Origin: Deltaproteobacteria bacterium
Lineage (GTDB): Bacteria > Desulfobacterota > Dissulfuribacteria > Dissulfuribacterales > QOAL01
Assembly: GCA_026996955.1 (NCBI GenBank)
Contig: JALWJV010000132.1
Location: 1-20,338 of the forward strand
Direction: 5' to 3'
Length of the DNA stretch: 20,338 nt
Part shown: in pieces, positions 1 to 8,557 of the stretch
Numbering within the stretch: position 1 is the first letter of the stretch
Layout of the letters: every line of letters starts with the position of its first letter
Program-made: the position numbers and the translations under genes
Notes under the pieces: model-generated
What the model saw: the letters and a program-made list of their open reading frames with translations, nothing else
What the model was told of the DNA's origin: nothing
The model's database searches: none

Positions 1-572
1 TCTTTGCTGTTCTTTAACTCCAGCCGGTTTACAGCATCAGTGGCAAAATCCACCATGCTGGTTTTCCACCATGAGCGTGGGCTTGTGGCAAACTCCCATG
101 ATGAGAGCTTGTTTACAAAGACCACATCATCACTTCCTCCTTTGCGGGCATAGACCCCTCTCCCTTGTGTTGTTCCAAGAAAGATCTGGTATTTATTCCC
201 ACCGGAGTCTTCAAGACTGATCAATCGGTTAAAGTTCTCCTTTCCTACCCTGAGCCGGCCGTGGCTCCCCCTGGAACTGCTCACCAGCCTGTCCGATTTC
301 AGGTTTGCCAGTTTTTTCAGTGCTGATTTTACACGCTCTGCATCAGCAGGATAGTTATCAGGCGGGTCAATGAGCCATTTGCCATCCTGTTTCTGCAGCC
401 TTGTCTTGCTCCCGTAGCTGTCTGAAATCGTAAGCGATATTATATTCTCAGGCTCAAAATCCGTCAGGGTTATTTCCGATTTATGTTCGCTGCTTCCAGA
501 ATTATATAGAAATATTACAAGCACCAGTTGTGCAATAAGCACTATTCCCAAGATGGTGTTTCGTCTGTTCAT
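1..572 (-). CDS. DUF4340 domain-containing protein, 3' part outside the window
   Basis: The visible 190 residues begin with a short basic N-terminus and one hydrophobic segment (about residues 7-24, ILGIVLIAQLVLVIFLY), which looks like a signal anchor placing the rest outside the inner membrane. After it comes the pattern typical of DUF4340: a beta-rich stretch with QKQDGKWLIDPP, then PADAERVKSALKKLANLKSD. DUF4340 proteins are regularly encoded at the end of GldA/GldF/GldG-type ABC cassettes, and this gene lies 32 bp after the fused permease gene on the same strand, so it is the third gene of that operon. The ATG at 572 is preceded by GGAGGA at good spacing. The C-terminus is cut off by the window edge. 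The molecular role of the family is not established; a periplasmic accessory part of the ABC system is the likeliest guess. Confidence 0.88.
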   Translation of the reverse strand, partial: MNRRNTILGIVLIAQLVLVIFLYNSGSSEHKSEITLTDFEPENIISLTISDSYGSKTRLQKQDGKWLIDPPDNYPADAERVKSALKKLANLKSDRLVSSSRGSHGRLRVGKENFNRLISLEDSGGNKYQIFLGTTQGRGVYARKGGSDDVVFVNKLSSWEFATSPRSWWKTSMVDFATDAVNRLELKNSK

Positions 573-604
573 AGGGCCTGTTCCTCCATATCCGTTCAGA
601 GGCT

Positions 605-3523
605 CTAATCAAGCCGGATGGGTTTTTCGTTACGCACAATGCCTCTTCCAATCAGTGAGACAAGCAGCAGACCTGCAAAGGCCAGGCAGTAGTTAAGGAT
701 TTCATAAAACCGCTGCTCATTCCTGTCCATGGGTTTAAGAAGCCTTGCGTGTCCTTCCCGTGCCCTTATGGCCAGAAGATCCAGGTCTTCCACAGCCCAG
801 TCCACAAGGTTCTGCACAAATGTAAGGCTGTTCAGAAAGCGTTCCGGGTTCAGGTTCCTTGAGATTGAAATAACCGTGTCGTTAACAAACTCTGAACTGC
901 CCACCACTGCGAGGCGGGTGGTATCCGGAGACCTTTCAATAATTGGAGGCGGAGGAACCTCGTCTGCCGTTTTGTCTGCAGAACTTGCCTCCTGTCCACT
1001 ATCCTTCTTTGCCTTTTCCTTCTCCTTTTTTTCGTGTTCTTCCTTGAGCTTTTCCACTCTTGGATCAGGCTTGTCCTTGAAAAAACTGGTGAAACTGCCG
1101 GTGTCGGTTAAGGCCAGCAGGGACACCTTGAATTTTTCAGGTTGCGGGAAGCCTGTGCCGGGATATTTTTCAAAATCAGGCTGTATGTCAGTGGACTCGG
1201 TGGTCCAGGCTTCAGGGCTTGTGTGCAGGAGCTCTACTATGTCATGCCCGGCCTTCTTCCCTGCATCAACAACAATGGGAGATGCCCAGTTCATGGTGAC
1301 CGCGGTAAGAGATGATGTAATCGGGCTGTTTTCCCCCATGGAATCCGGGCGTACGTCCACAAAGAACGGATAGTCAAGCCGCCTGATTTCCTGAACGATA
1401 AAGCCCCCTATGTTTCGCTCAACCGGCACAGGAAATGGCTCGTTACGCCTGTCCATGACAAGCTCTTCCTTTACTGTCACGCCATAATGTGAGAGAAGCT
1501 CGGAAATGCCGTTTTTGACCTTTTTGAGTCTCAGCGCCCTTCCAGCCTGTGATGAGAGATCAAGCACGTAGCTTCCGGCAAGTGCAATTACGCTTCCTCC
1601 CCGCATGAGAAACTGGTCCACTGCAACGCGCTCAACATCATCCATGTCCTGGGGCGCAACAAGCAGCAGGACATCAATGTCTCCTGAGATCCAGCCGTTA
1701 TCAAGGGTGACTTCCTTTACATTGTAATCCTGCTTGAGAATCTCCTGTACCATGCGGTAATGGTCAGAAGGCCGCCTGCCCATCATCATGAGCTGTGGCG
1801 GGATGTCTTCTTTGGGTGTCCAGATTCCCACGGTTTTCAGAAAGCCCGATGACATGCGCTTGAGCGCTGCCTCAATCTCCTGTTCAATTTCAGCCTTGGT
1901 GGGGTCAGCATCAAGGTGAATCTGCTGCCGTTTTCCATCCACGTCAAGGAACAGGTACAGATACAGGGTCTTGTTTGAGAACAGGGAGGCCAACTGCGGC
2001 TTTACGCCAAACTCCTTTTCAACCTTCTCTCTGCCCCCGGTGATGCTGTCAGGGTCAATGAGTTCATAGGAGAACTTGCCCATAGCATCCTTTTTTATGT
2101 CATCAGCCGCTTCCTCTATCTGTTTTGGCAGGTCCTTCAGGGATTCCGGAAGCTTGTCAGGGGTTATGATTGCTGTAAGCCGCGCCTTCTTGATATTTTC
2201 AAACACATTTCCAATACTCTGGAATCCATAGACCACCTTTTTAATTGCCCTGGTCAAATCGTATTCAAGGTTTCTGAGTTTGACCTCCGGCTGGCCATCC
2301 GGAAGGGGAGTAACCTCGATAATGTCTTCAAAACCGAGCACCTTGTACTGATCCCCGTACCGTACAAGGATATGGAAATATGAGTTCACAACTGACGACT
2401 CATATCGTCCCGCCACCCTGAAGGGCACTGGTTTAATGCCGTATTCCTGGTTTGCCTCTATCTCAGCCTCCCTGTCCTGCCTTGGGTCAACAAATTCCAC
2501 CTTGACCTTGCCGTGGCCTGCAATGGCATATTCCTTCATAAGGTCCTTGATGTGCGGAACAAGGGGGGCAAGAAGCGGGTGGGTCTTTTCACTGAAGTAT
2601 CCGCGAAGGAGAAGCGGTTCCCTGAGACTGGAGAGTAAGTCTCTGGTGGTCTGGGAGATGGAAAATTCCCTGTTTTCCGTAAGGTCAATTCGGGCTGCAT
2701 TAACTCGGTAAAGCCAGATGTTCAGGACCAGTATGTTGCATACCAGAAGCACTGTTGTGACAATGGCACCTCTGCGGTAGCGTGCAGTCCTGGCGCCACT
2801 GCTCCAGCGTTTCATATCCAGCGAGAGTACGTTAAGCCCCAGAAATACAACGGTTATACTCAGATAGTACACAATGTCCCTAAGATCCAGAACGCCCCTT
2901 TCAATGGAGGCGAACCGGCTTCCCGTTCCAAAAGCCCTTAGAAGTTCACCAAGATCATTTCCTGCAAGAGATGTAATCGGGGCAGAACCAACCAGGTAAA
3001 ACAGCCCTGCAATGAGTACGGTGGTAATCATTGCAACTATCTGGTTGTCAGTGCGTGATGAGACAAAAAGACCAATGGCAATGTATGCGCATGCCATTAA
3101 AAGTGCACCAAGGTAGCCGCCGATTACAGGGCCCCAGTCCAGGTTTCCCATGAAAGATACGGTTATTGGGAGCCCTGCGGTTAGAAGCAGGGAGATGGCT
3201 ACCAGGGTAAGCACTGCCAGGAACTTACCCAAAACGTACGTGGTGAGTGATACCGGCAGTGTGAGAAGGACCTCCATTGTTCCCATGCGCTGTTCTTCAC
3301 TCCACTGCCTCATGGTAAGGGTGGCGGCAAGAAATATGAGCAGAAGGGGCATCCACCTGAAAAGTGGCCTGATGTCAGCGCTGTTTCTTGCAAAGAATGC
3401 GTCTATCCAGAAAAAGAAAAAGAGGGTGAAAAGCAGAAATGCCCCCATGAAAATTGCAGCCATGGGGGAGCCAAAATATGTGCGAAGCTCCTTTCCAGCA
3501 ACTGAGAAAACCTGTTTTATCAT
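605..3523 (-). CDS. Fused ABC-2 permease / GldG-type auxiliary protein (GldFG fusion)
   Basis: A 972-residue protein joining two parts that are separate in Flavobacterium gliding motility. Residues 1 to about 240 are a GldF-like ABC-2 permease with about six membrane segments and the TLTMRQWSEEQRMGTMEVLLT region characteristic of the family. A further membrane segment at about 250-275 starts the GldG-like part: a large extracytoplasmic region with an IFT52/GATase-like fold expected around residues 560-700, including DIDVLLLVAPQDMDDVERVAVDQ. A very charged, low-complexity Lys/Glu and proline linker spans about residues 815-858. A C-terminal membrane helix (about 935-955) ends the protein. Its start codon overlaps the stop of the ATPase gene by four bases (ATGA), so translation is coupled. 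Such fusions are common in Desulfobacterota, which are not gliders by this route. The substrate is unknown. Confidence 0.93.
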   Translation of the reverse strand: MIKQVFSVAGKELRTYFGSPMAAIFMGAFLLFTLFFFFWIDAFFARNSADIRPLFRWMPLLLIFLAATLTMRQWSEEQRMGTMEVLLTLPVSLTTYVLGKFLAVLTLVAISLLLTAGLPITVSFMGNLDWGPVIGGYLGALLMACAYIAIGLFVSSRTDNQIVAMITTVLIAGLFYLVGSAPITSLAGNDLGELLRAFGTGSRFASIERGVLDLRDIVYYLSITVVFLGLNVLSLDMKRWSSGARTARYRRGAIVTTVLLVCNILVLNIWLYRVNAARIDLTENREFSISQTTRDLLSSLREPLLLRGYFSEKTHPLLAPLVPHIKDLMKEYAIAGHGKVKVEFVDPRQDREAEIEANQEYGIKPVPFRVAGRYESSVVNSYFHILVRYGDQYKVLGFEDIIEVTPLPDGQPEVKLRNLEYDLTRAIKKVVYGFQSIGNVFENIKKARLTAIITPDKLPESLKDLPKQIEEAADDIKKDAMGKFSYELIDPDSITGGREKVEKEFGVKPQLASLFSNKTLYLYLFLDVDGKRQQIHLDADPTKAEIEQEIEAALKRMSSGFLKTVGIWTPKEDIPPQLMMMGRRPSDHYRMVQEILKQDYNVKEVTLDNGWISGDIDVLLLVAPQDMDDVERVAVDQFLMRGGSVIALAGSYVLDLSSQAGRALRLKKVKNGISELLSHYGVTVKEELVMDRRNEPFPVPVERNIGGFIVQEIRRLDYPFFVDVRPDSMGENSPITSSLTAVTMNWASPIVVDAGKKAGHDIVELLHTSPEAWTTESTDIQPDFEKYPGTGFPQPEKFKVSLLALTDTGSFTSFFKDKPDPRVEKLKEEHEKKEKEKAKKDSGQEASSADKTADEVPPPPIIERSPDTTRLAVVGSSEFVNDTVISISRNLNPERFLNSLTFVQNLVDWAVEDLDLLAIRAREGHARLLKPMDRNEQRFYEILNYCLAFAGLLLVSLIGRGIVRNEKPIRLD

Positions 3524-4464
3524 TGCGATACGTCCTCCCGTGCCAGTTCATTAAATACGGTTTCAAGTGTGCGTTCCGTGTGTCTGAGCTCAGTAACCGG
3601 CCAATTGTGTTCTGCTGCAAGTTTGAAGAGTTCCGGGCAGATGTCCCTGCCTGAGCCGGTATGTATCTCAAAGACCTCCCTGCCATGAGCACTGTAATGG
3701 CGTATGTCTGTTACATCCGGAAGTTTCTTGAGTTCTGCCTTAATGCTTTCCAGATCAGAGATATTGGACTCAAGGGACAATATGGCTGCTGATGACTCTG
3801 AAAGCTCTTCAAGACGTGCATCAGCCCGCACCTTGCCGTTCATTATAATAATTGCTCTGCTGCACGTGGCCTCAACCTCTGAGAGGATGTGGGTGGATAA
3901 TAGCACTGTGCTTTCCTTGGCAAGGCTTCTTATGAGTTTTCGCACCTCTACAATCTGTGTAGGATCGAGGCCATTGGTGGGCTCATCAAGTATCAGGAGT
4001 TTGGGGCGGTGTAAAATGGCCTGGGCAATGCCTACCCGCTGCCTGTAGCCCTTGCTCAGGTTTCCTATGGGAGTGATCAGTTTGTCTTCAAGTTTCACAG
4101 CCTTTACAGCAGAGGCAATCAGGTGGTCCCGTTTTGATTCGTCAACCTGGCGCAGTTCTGCAATCATTCTGAGATATGACTGGACAGTTAGTTCCGGATA
4201 CATGGGGGCATTTTCAGGAAGGTATCCTACCCGTGACTGTACCTCGCCTGGATGTTCAAGGATGTCTATTCCGTCAATGAAGACTTGCCCCTGGTCAGGC
4301 TGAAGATAGCCTGTGAGTATCTTCATGAGTGTTGTCTTGCCTGCACCATTTGGGCCGAGCAGGCCAATAACTTCACCTTGCTGCACAGAAAATGAAACGC
4401 CTGACAGGGCCTCTGTGCTCCCATAACGTTTTGCTATGTTTTCTACCCTTATTATCTCGTTCAT
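3520..4464 (-). CDS. ABC transporter ATP-binding protein, GldA-like
   Basis: A 314-residue cytoplasmic ATPase that would power the permease encoded just downstream. Walker A GPNGAGKTT is at residues 37-45, the signature LSKGYRQ at 136-142 and Walker B LLILDE at 156-161 followed by PTNGLDP; the switch His is in LLSTHILSEVE. The LSKGYRQRVGIAQA version of the signature and the C-terminal extension of about 90 residues are usual for the GldA/ABC-2 drug-resistance group. The start is uncertain: ATG at 4464 gives MNEIIRVENIAKRYG, whereas an in-frame TTG at 4470 sits closer to the GGAG at 4476-4479; the ATG fits homologues better. It is the first gene of a minus-strand operon with the GldFG fusion (4-bp overlap) and the DUF4340 gene. 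Confidence 0.95.
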   Translation of the reverse strand: MNEIIRVENIAKRYGSTEALSGVSFSVQQGEVIGLLGPNGAGKTTLMKILTGYLQPDQGQVFIDGIDILEHPGEVQSRVGYLPENAPMYPELTVQSYLRMIAELRQVDESKRDHLIASAVKAVKLEDKLITPIGNLSKGYRQRVGIAQAILHRPKLLILDEPTNGLDPTQIVEVRKLIRSLAKESTVLLSTHILSEVEATCSRAIIIMNGKVRADARLEELSESSAAILSLESNISDLESIKAELKKLPDVTDIRHYSAHGREVFEIHTGSGRDICPELFKLAAEHNWPVTELRHTERTLETVFNELAREDVSQ

Positions 4465-4491
4465 TTGCAATGCTTCTCCATTACAAGAACT

Positions 4492-4520
4492 GATAGAACT
4501 TGGTTAATGGTTTGTTTCAA
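4492..4520 (-). promoter_or_regulatory. Possible sigma-70 promoter of the ABC operon
   Basis: On the minus strand TTGAAA (4515-4520) is followed after 17 bases by TCTATC (4492-4497). The -35 box is good and the -10 box poor (3 of 6). It lies 28 bp before the ATG. The rest of the 4465-4681 gap shows no gene, no clear terminator for the antitoxin gene and no repeat I can support. Confidence 0.25.
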
Positions 4521-4681
4521 AAATTTGGAATGATGCGTTCCTGACGTTGAATAAATACCCTGTTCGCAGGCTTTTTATTTACAGAGATAGTGAACCTGGA
4601 TGTTAATCCTGTGAAAAATAATGGAGGAAATCAGTCTGAGGCAAAAATATATCCTGCTGTCCAAATATTCAAGAGGCCGGT

Positions 4682-5026
4682 CTAATCAATCAACTGCTCT
4701 ACTTCGAGTCCCATTGCCTTGGCTATCTTTTTTAAAGTTGCCTTTCTCGGCCTGGAATTCCCATTTTCAAGCCTGGCAAGAGCCGATTGCTTCATCCCTG
4801 CCTTTTCTGCCAGTTCCTGCTGGGTAAGTTTGAAATATTCCCGCCATGCCTTTATAAGGGAGTCTCCTCTTACATTGGCCTTGACAACTTCATTAGGAAA
4901 CCACACATCTGATTCTTCAGTTTCCCTTTGATTTTGAATCAATTCCTGGTATTTATCCCAAGGTATAACAGCAAATGCTGGTTTGCCATCCTGGAGAATT
5001 ACTTGAGGTTCAGTATGTCCGCTCAT
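4682..5026 (-). CDS. Type II antitoxin, XRE-type helix-turn-helix
   Basis: A 114-residue protein with a clear XRE/Cro helix-turn-helix in its second half: LTQQELAEKAGMKQSALARL (about residues 67-86) followed by ENGNSRPRKATLKKIAKAMG. The N-terminal 35 residues (PQVILQDGKPAFAVIPWDKYQELI) resemble the Phd/YefM-like or HigA-type N-terminal segment that binds a toxin. It is encoded immediately downstream of a RelE-type toxin frame and overlaps its end by 17 bp, the toxin-first order usual for HigBA-like pairs. The expected role is to neutralise the toxin and repress the shared promoter. The ATG at 5026 has an unremarkable ribosome site inside the toxin gene, consistent with coupled translation. 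The antitoxin frame itself is intact. Confidence 0.9.
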   Translation of the reverse strand: MSGHTEPQVILQDGKPAFAVIPWDKYQELIQNQRETEESDVWFPNEVVKANVRGDSLIKAWREYFKLTQQELAEKAGMKQSALARLENGNSRPRKATLKKIAKAMGLEVEQLID

Positions 5027-5271
5027 CCCGTTTTTTTACCTCTTGAACTTCAATGATTCTTATGCCCTTGTTAAAATTGAACATAACCCGGTAACGGCCT
5101 ACCCTCAGGCGATATTCATAGCGGTGCGTTTTCAGTTCTTTAATATCCAGAGATTTGCAGCTTGGAAAGGCAGCCAGCTTGTCAACACTTTCAAAAATCG
5201 CATCCTGATAATGTTTTGGGATTTTTTTTTATCTGTTTGCGGGCCCGGTTATGCCACCAAATAACATTCAT
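5010..5271 (-). pseudogene. RelE/ParE-family toxin gene with a +1 frameshift in an A9 run
   Basis: Reading from ATG at 5271 gives MNVIWWHNRARKQIKK, then the frame changes at nine consecutive A's (T's at 5222-5230 on the plus strand) and stops soon after. Reading eight A's instead gives an 86-residue protein that continues IPKHYQDAIFESVDKLAAF, then KELKTHRYEYRLRVGRYRVM and ends EVQEVKKRDERTY. That is a recognisable RelE-superfamily mRNA interferase: the GRYRVMF strand, the later Arg and Lys residues and the C-terminal RTY are family marks. The gene precedes and overlaps the antitoxin gene. Three explanations remain: a homopolymer sequencing error, a true inactivating mutation, or a functional gene expressed by polymerase slippage on A9. 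There is no Shine-Dalgarno sequence before the ATG. Confidence 0.8.
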
Positions 5272-5277
5272 ATTTAA

Positions 5278-5305
5278 TTTTATAACATTTTATAACATGA
5301 TTCAA
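5278..5305 (-). promoter_or_regulatory. Promoter/operator of the toxin-antitoxin pair, with a tandem 10-bp repeat
   Basis: On the minus strand TTGAAT (5300-5305) and TATAAA (5278-5283) are 16 bp apart. This predicts transcription starting at about 5271, which is the A of the toxin ATG, so the mRNA may be leaderless; the absence of a Shine-Dalgarno site agrees. The -10 region is made of two exact tandem copies of ttttataaca (5278-5287 and 5288-5297), a plausible operator for the HTH antitoxin. Confidence 0.45.
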
Positions 5306-5390
5306 GTTTGATATTTCGATATTTGCTTGATTATCTCCCTGGAATCAGCAAGATACCTCCTTCTAATCATAGCATCCCTTGGTACGGTTT

Positions 5391-6635
5391 ATGAAACCCT
5401 ATTTTAAATTAAAGAGCAGAAACCAGTTGCAAAATGACATATTAAATCACTTTAATCCTCTGCCTGCGAAAAAAATGAGCCTTGATGATGCCCTGGGCAG
5501 GGTTGTGGCAGAGAATGTCATCTCTCCTGAAGACCTTCCACCTTTTTCAAGGTCAACAATGGACGGTTTTGCAGTAAATGCAGTTGACACCTTTGGTGCA
5601 TCAGAGTCTCAGCCTGCACTTTTTGAAGTGGTAGGGGAGGTGGCAATGGGAAAGTCCCCTGAGGGCATTGAAATACAGCCCGGGCAGGCTGCTCGTATCT
5701 GGACAGGAGGAGAGCTTCCGTCCGGTTCCAATGCAGTGGTCATGGTGGAGTACACCCAGGCCATAGATGAAAATACAATCGAGGTTTCAAGGAGCGTAGC
5801 ACCGCTTGAGAACGTGATAGAGGCTGGTGAGGATGTGGGCAAGGGCCAGAAGGTACTTGATTCCGGTGCGGTGTTAAGGGCCCAGGAACTTGGGATTCTT
5901 GCAGGGCTCGGGATAACTTCAGTCAAGGCACATCCTGCCCCCAGGGTGGCAATAATAAGCACAGGTGATGAGCTTGTTCCGGCAGATACCACGCCGCCCC
6001 GTGGCAAGATAAGGGATATTAATTCAACCACACTCTCTGCCCTTTCAAGGCTTGCAGGGGCAAACCCTGTAAACATGGGAATCATCACTGACAACAGGGG
6101 GGGGCTTTCAGAGGCCTGCAGAAAGGCCCTTGAGCTTCCGGCAGATGTTGTACTTGTCTCTGGAGGAAGTTCCGTAGGGGTTCGTGATTTCACTCTTGAT
6201 GCCTTCAAGGCGGTAAAGGACGCAAAGATTCTTGCCCACGGCGTTTCCGTAAAGCCCGGCAAGCCAACAATCCTTGCTGAAGCCTGCGGCAGGGCGCTTG
6301 TGGGGCTTCCAGGGCATGTGGCATCTGCTGCAGTGGTGTTTCTGCTTTTTGTGTATCCGCTTCTAAAGCGCATGCAGGGTTTTACTGATGCAAGGCATCT
6401 GGGCCTTCCGTGTGTTAATGCACGCATAAGCAGGAACTACCCCTCAAGGCCCGGCAGGGAGGAGTATCTTCGGGTGCGGCTTGTTGAGGATGAAAGTGGC
6501 CTGGTGGCAGAGCCTGTTTTTGGTAAATCCGGCCTGATATATCCCCTTTCCCAGGCTGACGGCCTTCTTGTCATACCCCGTGACAGTGAAGGGCTTTACG
6601 CCAATGAAACCGCTGAGGTGCTTTTACTGCCATGA
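5391..6635 (+). CDS. moeA: Molybdopterin molybdenumtransferase MoeA
   Basis: A 414-residue MoeA of normal length. MoeA inserts molybdate into adenylylated molybdopterin, releasing AMP and giving molybdenum cofactor in the cytoplasm. The sequence shows the STMDGFAV loop with the conserved Asp58, the RIWTGGELPSGSNAVVMVEY segment, the MoCF-like core VAIISTGDELV, the catalytic-loop motif VSGGSSVGVRDF, and VKPGKPT with GLPGHVASA near the ligand pocket. The C-terminal domain IV (about 340-414) is present. The start is the ATG at 5391 (MKPYFKLK, a usual MoeA beginning); an in-frame TTG at 5379 is possible, and neither has a good Shine-Dalgarno site. The stop overlaps the start of the second moeA-type gene by four bases (ATGA), so the two are translated together. 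Confidence 0.95.
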   Translation: MKPYFKLKSRNQLQNDILNHFNPLPAKKMSLDDALGRVVAENVISPEDLPPFSRSTMDGFAVNAVDTFGASESQPALFEVVGEVAMGKSPEGIEIQPGQAARIWTGGELPSGSNAVVMVEYTQAIDENTIEVSRSVAPLENVIEAGEDVGKGQKVLDSGAVLRAQELGILAGLGITSVKAHPAPRVAIISTGDELVPADTTPPRGKIRDINSTTLSALSRLAGANPVNMGIITDNRGGLSEACRKALELPADVVLVSGGSSVGVRDFTLDAFKAVKDAKILAHGVSVKPGKPTILAEACGRALVGLPGHVASAAVVFLLFVYPLLKRMQGFTDARHLGLPCVNARISRNYPSRPGREEYLRVRLVEDESGLVAEPVFGKSGLIYPLSQADGLLVIPRDSEGLYANETAEVLLLP

Positions 6636-8557
6636 AAAGACGAAAAATTTATCTGAACATGATGACTCTTGATGAGGCAAGGCGGATATTTTTCAGCCGT
6701 ATTTCTCCGGAATTACTGCTGTCAACTGAGAATGTTCCTGTGGAGCAGGCAGCAGGCAGGATTACAGCAGACCAGATAGATGCCCGGATCTCGTCTCCCG
6801 GGTTTCACTCCGCAGCAATGGACGGCTATGCAGTCAGGGCATCTGACACCTTTGGCGCATCTGATCAGAAACCGGTTGTGCTCAGGGAGGGTGAGGAGGC
6901 ATGGCCCATCAACACAGGCCATCCCATGCCGGAGCAGTGCGATGCCGTTATCATGATAGAGGATGTATTTGAGGCAAAACCCGGTCTTGTGGAGATAAGA
7001 AGGCCTGTGTTCCCGTGGCAGCATGTGAGAAAGGTGGGGGAGGATATTGTTGCAACCGAGCTTCTGTTTCCAGGAAACCACCTGCTTAAACCGTGCGATG
7101 TCGCAGCCCTGATAACCAGCGGAATCTCAAGTGTTAAGGTATGGGAGAGGCCAAGAATTATTATTATTCCTACTGGTTCGGAGCTTGTCTCTCTTTCTTC
7201 AGTGGGTGAAGACGGGCCTCCTGCTGGAAAAACCATCGAGTCCAATGCCTCAATGCTGGCGTCCATGGCTTCAGAGGCAGGCGCCTGTGTGAAAATTACA
7301 GATATTGTACCGGATGACATTGACCTGTTAAAGGCAGCCGTTAGCAATGCCGTTACCAGCGGTGCCCATATGATGGTTGTAATAGCAGGGTCTTCTGCGG
7401 GTACAGCTGATTACACTGTCAGTATTATTGAAGAACTTGGAGAGCTTCTGGTACACGGCGTTGCCATGATGCCGGGAAAGCCCACTGCCCTTGGAATTAT
7501 TGAGGGCAGGCCTGTAGTGGGAAATCCCGGTTATCCTGTCTCCTCTGCAATCTCGTTTGAACAGTTTGTGCTTCCTGTCCTGGCAATGCTTCAGTTCAGG
7601 AAACCTGCGCAAAAGCCATCCATTGAGGCAATTGCAGGGCGAAACATGCCTTCAAAAGCCGGTATCAGGGAATTCAGGCGTATGATAGTGGGAAATGTAA
7701 ATGGCAGAAATATAGCATCTCCCCTTGGAAAGGGTGCTGGGAGTATCACAACTCTTACCAGGGCAAATGCCCTTTTTGAGATACCTGAAAATTCTGAAGG
7801 TGTGGAAGAAGGTGCCCGGATAAGGCTGTCTCTTCTTCGTGAGGATGAGGATATAGAGAGAACACTCCTCTGTGTGGGAAGTCATGATCTGTCCCTTGAC
7901 ATTATCAAGGACATGCTTCAGCGCTCAAGCCATCCATTCTTTCTCTACTCAACCCATGTTGGCAGTCTTGGAGGCCTTATGGCAATCCGCAAGGGCCTTG
8001 CACATATTGCAGGCACTCATCTGCTTGATCCTGAGACTGGTGAATATAATGTTTCTTACGCAGAGAAATATCTGCCTGAAGGAAGTGCCAGGCTCATAAC
8101 CCTTGTACACAGGGAGCAGGGTTTTATGGTGCCACCTGGAAATCCAAAGGATATTAAGAGAATCAAGGATCTGGTAAGAAAAGATATAATGTTCATCAAC
8201 AGGCAGAAGGGCGCAGGCACCCGGGTCCTTCTTGACTATTATCTTAAAAAAGAGGGCATCAATCCGCGCCAGATACAGGGCTATGAAAATGAGGAGTACA
8301 CACACATGGCAGTTGCTGTTGATGTCCTTAGTGGCAAGGCAGATACAGGGCTTGGAATACTTGCCGCAGCCAGGGCACTGGGCCTGGATTTTGTTCCCCT
8401 TGCAGAGGAGCGTTATGATCTGCTTATAGGGGCAGACAGCATGGAGCATGAGGGGATAAAGATGCTCCTTGAGGTGATTTCAGGCAGTGGTTTCAGGCAG
8501 AGGGTTGAGGGCTTGGGAGGTTACAGCACAAGGGAGACTGGAAAGATGGTGCTTTAA
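6632..8557 (+). CDS. MoeA-like protein fused to a C-terminal PBP-like (substrate-binding) domain
   Basis: A 641-residue protein. Residues 1 to about 405 are a second MoeA with the SAAMDGYAVRA loop, EQCDAVIMIEDVF, IIIPTGSELV, the loop IAGSSAGTADYT, MPGKPTALG and GNPGYPVSSA. From about residue 411 (TLLCVGSHDLSLDII) to the end is a PBP_like domain related to the LysR-type/periplasmic binding fold, with GSLGGLMAIRKGLAHIAGTH, NRQKGAGTRVLLDYYL and VLSGKADTGLGILAAARALG. This domain has no signal peptide and is cytoplasmic; the same domain is found fused to MoeA or to ModE-type regulators and is thought to sense or bind an oxyanion or cofactor. The MoeA-PBP architecture next to a plain MoeA is known from archaea and Desulfobacterota. 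The two paralogues may divide molybdenum and tungsten insertion, which is inference. Confidence 0.93.
   Translation: MKRRKIYLNMMTLDEARRIFFSRISPELLLSTENVPVEQAAGRITADQIDARISSPGFHSAAMDGYAVRASDTFGASDQKPVVLREGEEAWPINTGHPMPEQCDAVIMIEDVFEAKPGLVEIRRPVFPWQHVRKVGEDIVATELLFPGNHLLKPCDVAALITSGISSVKVWERPRIIIIPTGSELVSLSSVGEDGPPAGKTIESNASMLASMASEAGACVKITDIVPDDIDLLKAAVSNAVTSGAHMMVVIAGSSAGTADYTVSIIEELGELLVHGVAMMPGKPTALGIIEGRPVVGNPGYPVSSAISFEQFVLPVLAMLQFRKPAQKPSIEAIAGRNMPSKAGIREFRRMIVGNVNGRNIASPLGKGAGSITTLTRANALFEIPENSEGVEEGARIRLSLLREDEDIERTLLCVGSHDLSLDIIKDMLQRSSHPFFLYSTHVGSLGGLMAIRKGLAHIAGTHLLDPETGEYNVSYAEKYLPEGSARLITLVHREQGFMVPPGNPKDIKRIKDLVRKDIMFINRQKGAGTRVLLDYYLKKEGINPRQIQGYENEEYTHMAVAVDVLSGKADTGLGILAAARALGLDFVPLAEERYDLLIGADSMEHEGIKMLLEVISGSGFRQRVEGLGGYSTRETGKMVL

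Noticed and set aside
729..1373. A 214-codon open frame on the plus strand inside the GldFG gene
   Set aside because: Low-complexity Ser/Phe-rich translation opposite the charged linker; no ribosome site and no recognisable motif.
5306..5390. A molybdenum-cofactor riboswitch before moeA
   Set aside because: The space is short and AT-rich and I see none of the conserved stems; nothing supports a riboswitch.
5609..6427. A 272-codon open frame on the minus strand inside moeA
   Set aside because: It lies wholly inside the clearly recognisable moeA, has no family resemblance and looks like a shadow of GC-biased third positions.
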